From: Candidatus Zhuqueibacterota bacterium
GTDB taxonomy: Bacteria; Zhuqueibacterota; Zhuqueibacteria; Residuimicrobiales; Residuimicrobiaceae
DNA length: 7,351 bases
NCBI GenBank assembly: GCA_016934435.1
Contig: JAFGSU010000174.1
Location: 1 to 7,351, forward strand
Direction of reading: 5' to 3'
How positions within the stretch are numbered: the stretch's first letter is position 1; each line of letters opens with the position of its first letter. Positions 7,001 through 7,351 of the stretch are shown piece by piece. The notes under the pieces were generated by a model. The model did no database searches. It saw nothing but the letters and a program-made list of their open reading frames with translations, and was not told the DNA's origin. The position numbers were made by a program, and so were the translations under genes.

Positions 7001-7224
7001 AATATATTTATTCTGTTGAAGCGCCGGATGCCATCGATCCCATCATGGGGTCGCGCGCGATTTTGCGCTATCAGGAGAATCAATTCTGTGCAGCCACGGC
7101 GTATAAAAAAAGTTATACGGTGGTGGCTTTTGGTTTCCCGTTTGAAACCATTTTAACCCAGGAAGCGCGCGATCAGGTGATGGCGGCGGTGCTGGCATTT
7201 TTACAGCGGGATACGGCGGAATAG
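4096..7224 (+). CDS. Large putative lipoprotein: zinc amidase fold split by a golvesin-like domain, then Fn3 and a C-terminal Rossmann/GATase-like region
   Basis: Residues 1-20 are a hydrophobic signal followed by Cys21 (LTFSCAP), which suggests a lipoprotein, although the lipobox is not canonical. Residues 22-170 are of unknown type. An N-acetylmuramoyl-L-alanine amidase (Amidase_3)-like fold appears in two pieces: about 176-250 (VIDVRPSHGWYYN, TVEDL, LENAGAIVFLPRERD) and about 498-632 (LAFHTDAG, VPTMLLELLSHQNFHD). Candidate zinc ligands are His185, Glu208 and His511, with Glu596 as catalytic base. Between them, about 316-425, lies a golvesin C-terminal-like beta domain (YIPETGEYAVYISY, GGTWIYLGTFKF, STDAVRFGGG). 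An Fn3 domain follows at about 643-733, then an alpha/beta region at 740-1038 (NPVLIVNGFDR; GGGLFISGSYIGSD; VVAFGFPFETI). Relatives are often labelled 'xanthan lyase' or golvesin-like in databases; no lyase motif is seen here. The likely role is cleavage of a peptide-sugar amide bond at the cell surface or periplasm. The true substrate is unknown. The gene stands alone. Confidence 0.85.
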   Translation: MRYIKIYRWLIALALILTFSCAPRLVKEKPRYDYSKMDKATVKAHKKVEKFLESCIESKQPVRLSPAVRIDSLKLDQELKSLEIYFNRPFSYPAYRPDHVDALHEILREELGGKYKKYAVQMYSVGQPLHQLIPNVFRTDSSDYDLDRMPKLPVRRPTPLIRRISRPYRPEKGLLNRVIDVRPSHGWYYNQAIDRWEWQRPRLFQTVEDLLPYSFIVPYLLPMLENAGAIVFLPRERDIQTHEVIVDEDMPNAEREMRLLGNIQYEVKSLTDSAALGYSIYRESYNDSSRGWGNGIGRGFTPGLAPYPVNLNPFEQGSHRVVATESAPSAQAAYIPYIPETGEYAVYISYHSYPGSCSEVHYTVYHAGGQSEFLINQQIGGGTWIYLGTFKFFQGQAAESGQVIVSNESWTPGQLVSTDAVRFGGGMGDILRNGSTSGRPRFVEGSKYYLQYAGMPDTLIYNLNDDQNDYKDDYNSRSEYVNYLYGAPFGPQKNRQVKGLGIPFDLSLAFHTDAGITHNDTTIGTLAIYSSLGSDTLFVFPDSMSRMANRDWADVLQTQIVEDLRQKYDPAWNRRHVMDALYSESVRPNVPTMLLELLSHQNFHDMKFALDPRFRFDVARAIYKGMLKYIAFQNRSDYVVQPLPVDHLQAQFTGQSTVTLKWWAHIDSLEATAAPDRYLVYTRINDGGFDNGQVSDSTEITLSELLPGVIYSYKVTAVNDGGESMPSEILSVCWQGSGENPVLIVNGFDRICAPAWIDGEHFSGFTDFIDQGVPDRYTFNYTGRQIDFTPTSPYRSNDAPGHGASQAPYETRIIAGNTFDYPYAHGVSIANAGYSFVSCSDEAVMDGDVDLTQYRYLDLILGEEKETRWPTAAGDSLHGLSFKAIPAAMQEHLTRFLQTGGGLFISGSYIGSDLCANKKADHPDFAFAVKSLRFTRAASHACATGEVFATNAGFMPQGNRLTFNTQANKYIYSVEAPDAIDPIMGSRAILRYQENQFCAATAYKKSYTVVAFGFPFETILTQEARDQVMAAVLAFLQRDTAE

Positions 7225-7265
7225 TGCAAACAAAGGAATTCTTTTATAAAAACCAGACCCCTTGT

Positions 7266-7351
7266 CATTCTGCAAGAATCCATTGTAGGTAGCCAGCCAG
7301 ATTAGCCGACAAGCCTTCGGATCGCTAACCACAATAGATGCTTGCAGCATG
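7266..7351. repeat. Imperfect long inverted repeat (MITE/REP-like), cut by the window edge
   Basis: Bases 7266-7291 and 7326-7351 are reverse complements at 21 of 26 positions, with a shared CTTGCAG/CTGCAAG core and ACAAT/ATTGT words, separated by 34 bases. The left arm is preceded by CCCTTGT. 'TTGTCATTCTG...GAATC.ATTGT' looks like the edge of the GTCATTC-type intergenic repeats found in many bacteria. The right end may extend past the window. It lies 41 bases behind the amidase stop and could also fold as a transcript end. Confidence 0.6.

Overview
The window reads as a piece of a bacterial chromosome, probably an environmental, Gram-negative, polysaccharide-degrading bacterium of the Bacteroidota/FCB type (relatives such as KSB1 or Calditrichota are possible). 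This assignment is inferred from gene content: a PA14-containing family 3 glycoside hydrolase, a surface lipoprotein that combines a split amidase with a golvesin-like domain, a secreted DUF2914 protein, and degenerate 'ACGCAAAG'-type intergenic repeats. No rRNA, tRNA, CRISPR array or transposase is visible.

Layout. (1) 2-1687, plus strand: the C-terminal two thirds of a GH3 beta-glycosidase, cut by the left edge of the window. (2) 1778-1951, plus: a 57-residue two-helix membrane protein with a near-perfect ribosome binding site. (3) 1952-2348: a gap holding a G-rich tract, an open hydrophobic minus-strand frame without a convincing start (possible gene remnant), and a weak terminator for the next gene. 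(4) 2349-2732, minus: a secreted DUF2914 protein. (5) 2733-2986: an AT-rich divergent intergenic region. (6) 2987-3577, plus: an exported, cysteine-type glutathione/thioredoxin peroxidase with all four active-site positions. (7) 3578-4095: a 518-base gap with short direct and inverted repeats. (8) 4096-7224, plus: a 1042-residue putative lipoprotein in which a zinc amidase fold is interrupted by a golvesin-like beta domain and followed by Fn3 and a Rossmann/GATase-like region. (9) 7225-7351: the start of a long imperfect inverted repeat that reaches the right edge.

How the genes fit together. Nearly every product appears to be exported or membrane-bound: sugar hydrolysis, envelope peroxide defence, an envelope amidase, and two small envelope proteins. 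The spacing does not point to one operon. Only the GH3 gene and the 57-residue protein are plausibly co-transcribed; the DUF2914 and peroxidase genes diverge from a shared control region, and the amidase stands alone behind its own 518-base leader. No clear new multi-gene system is present. The most useful observations are the small membrane protein, the split-amidase architecture and the intergenic repeats.
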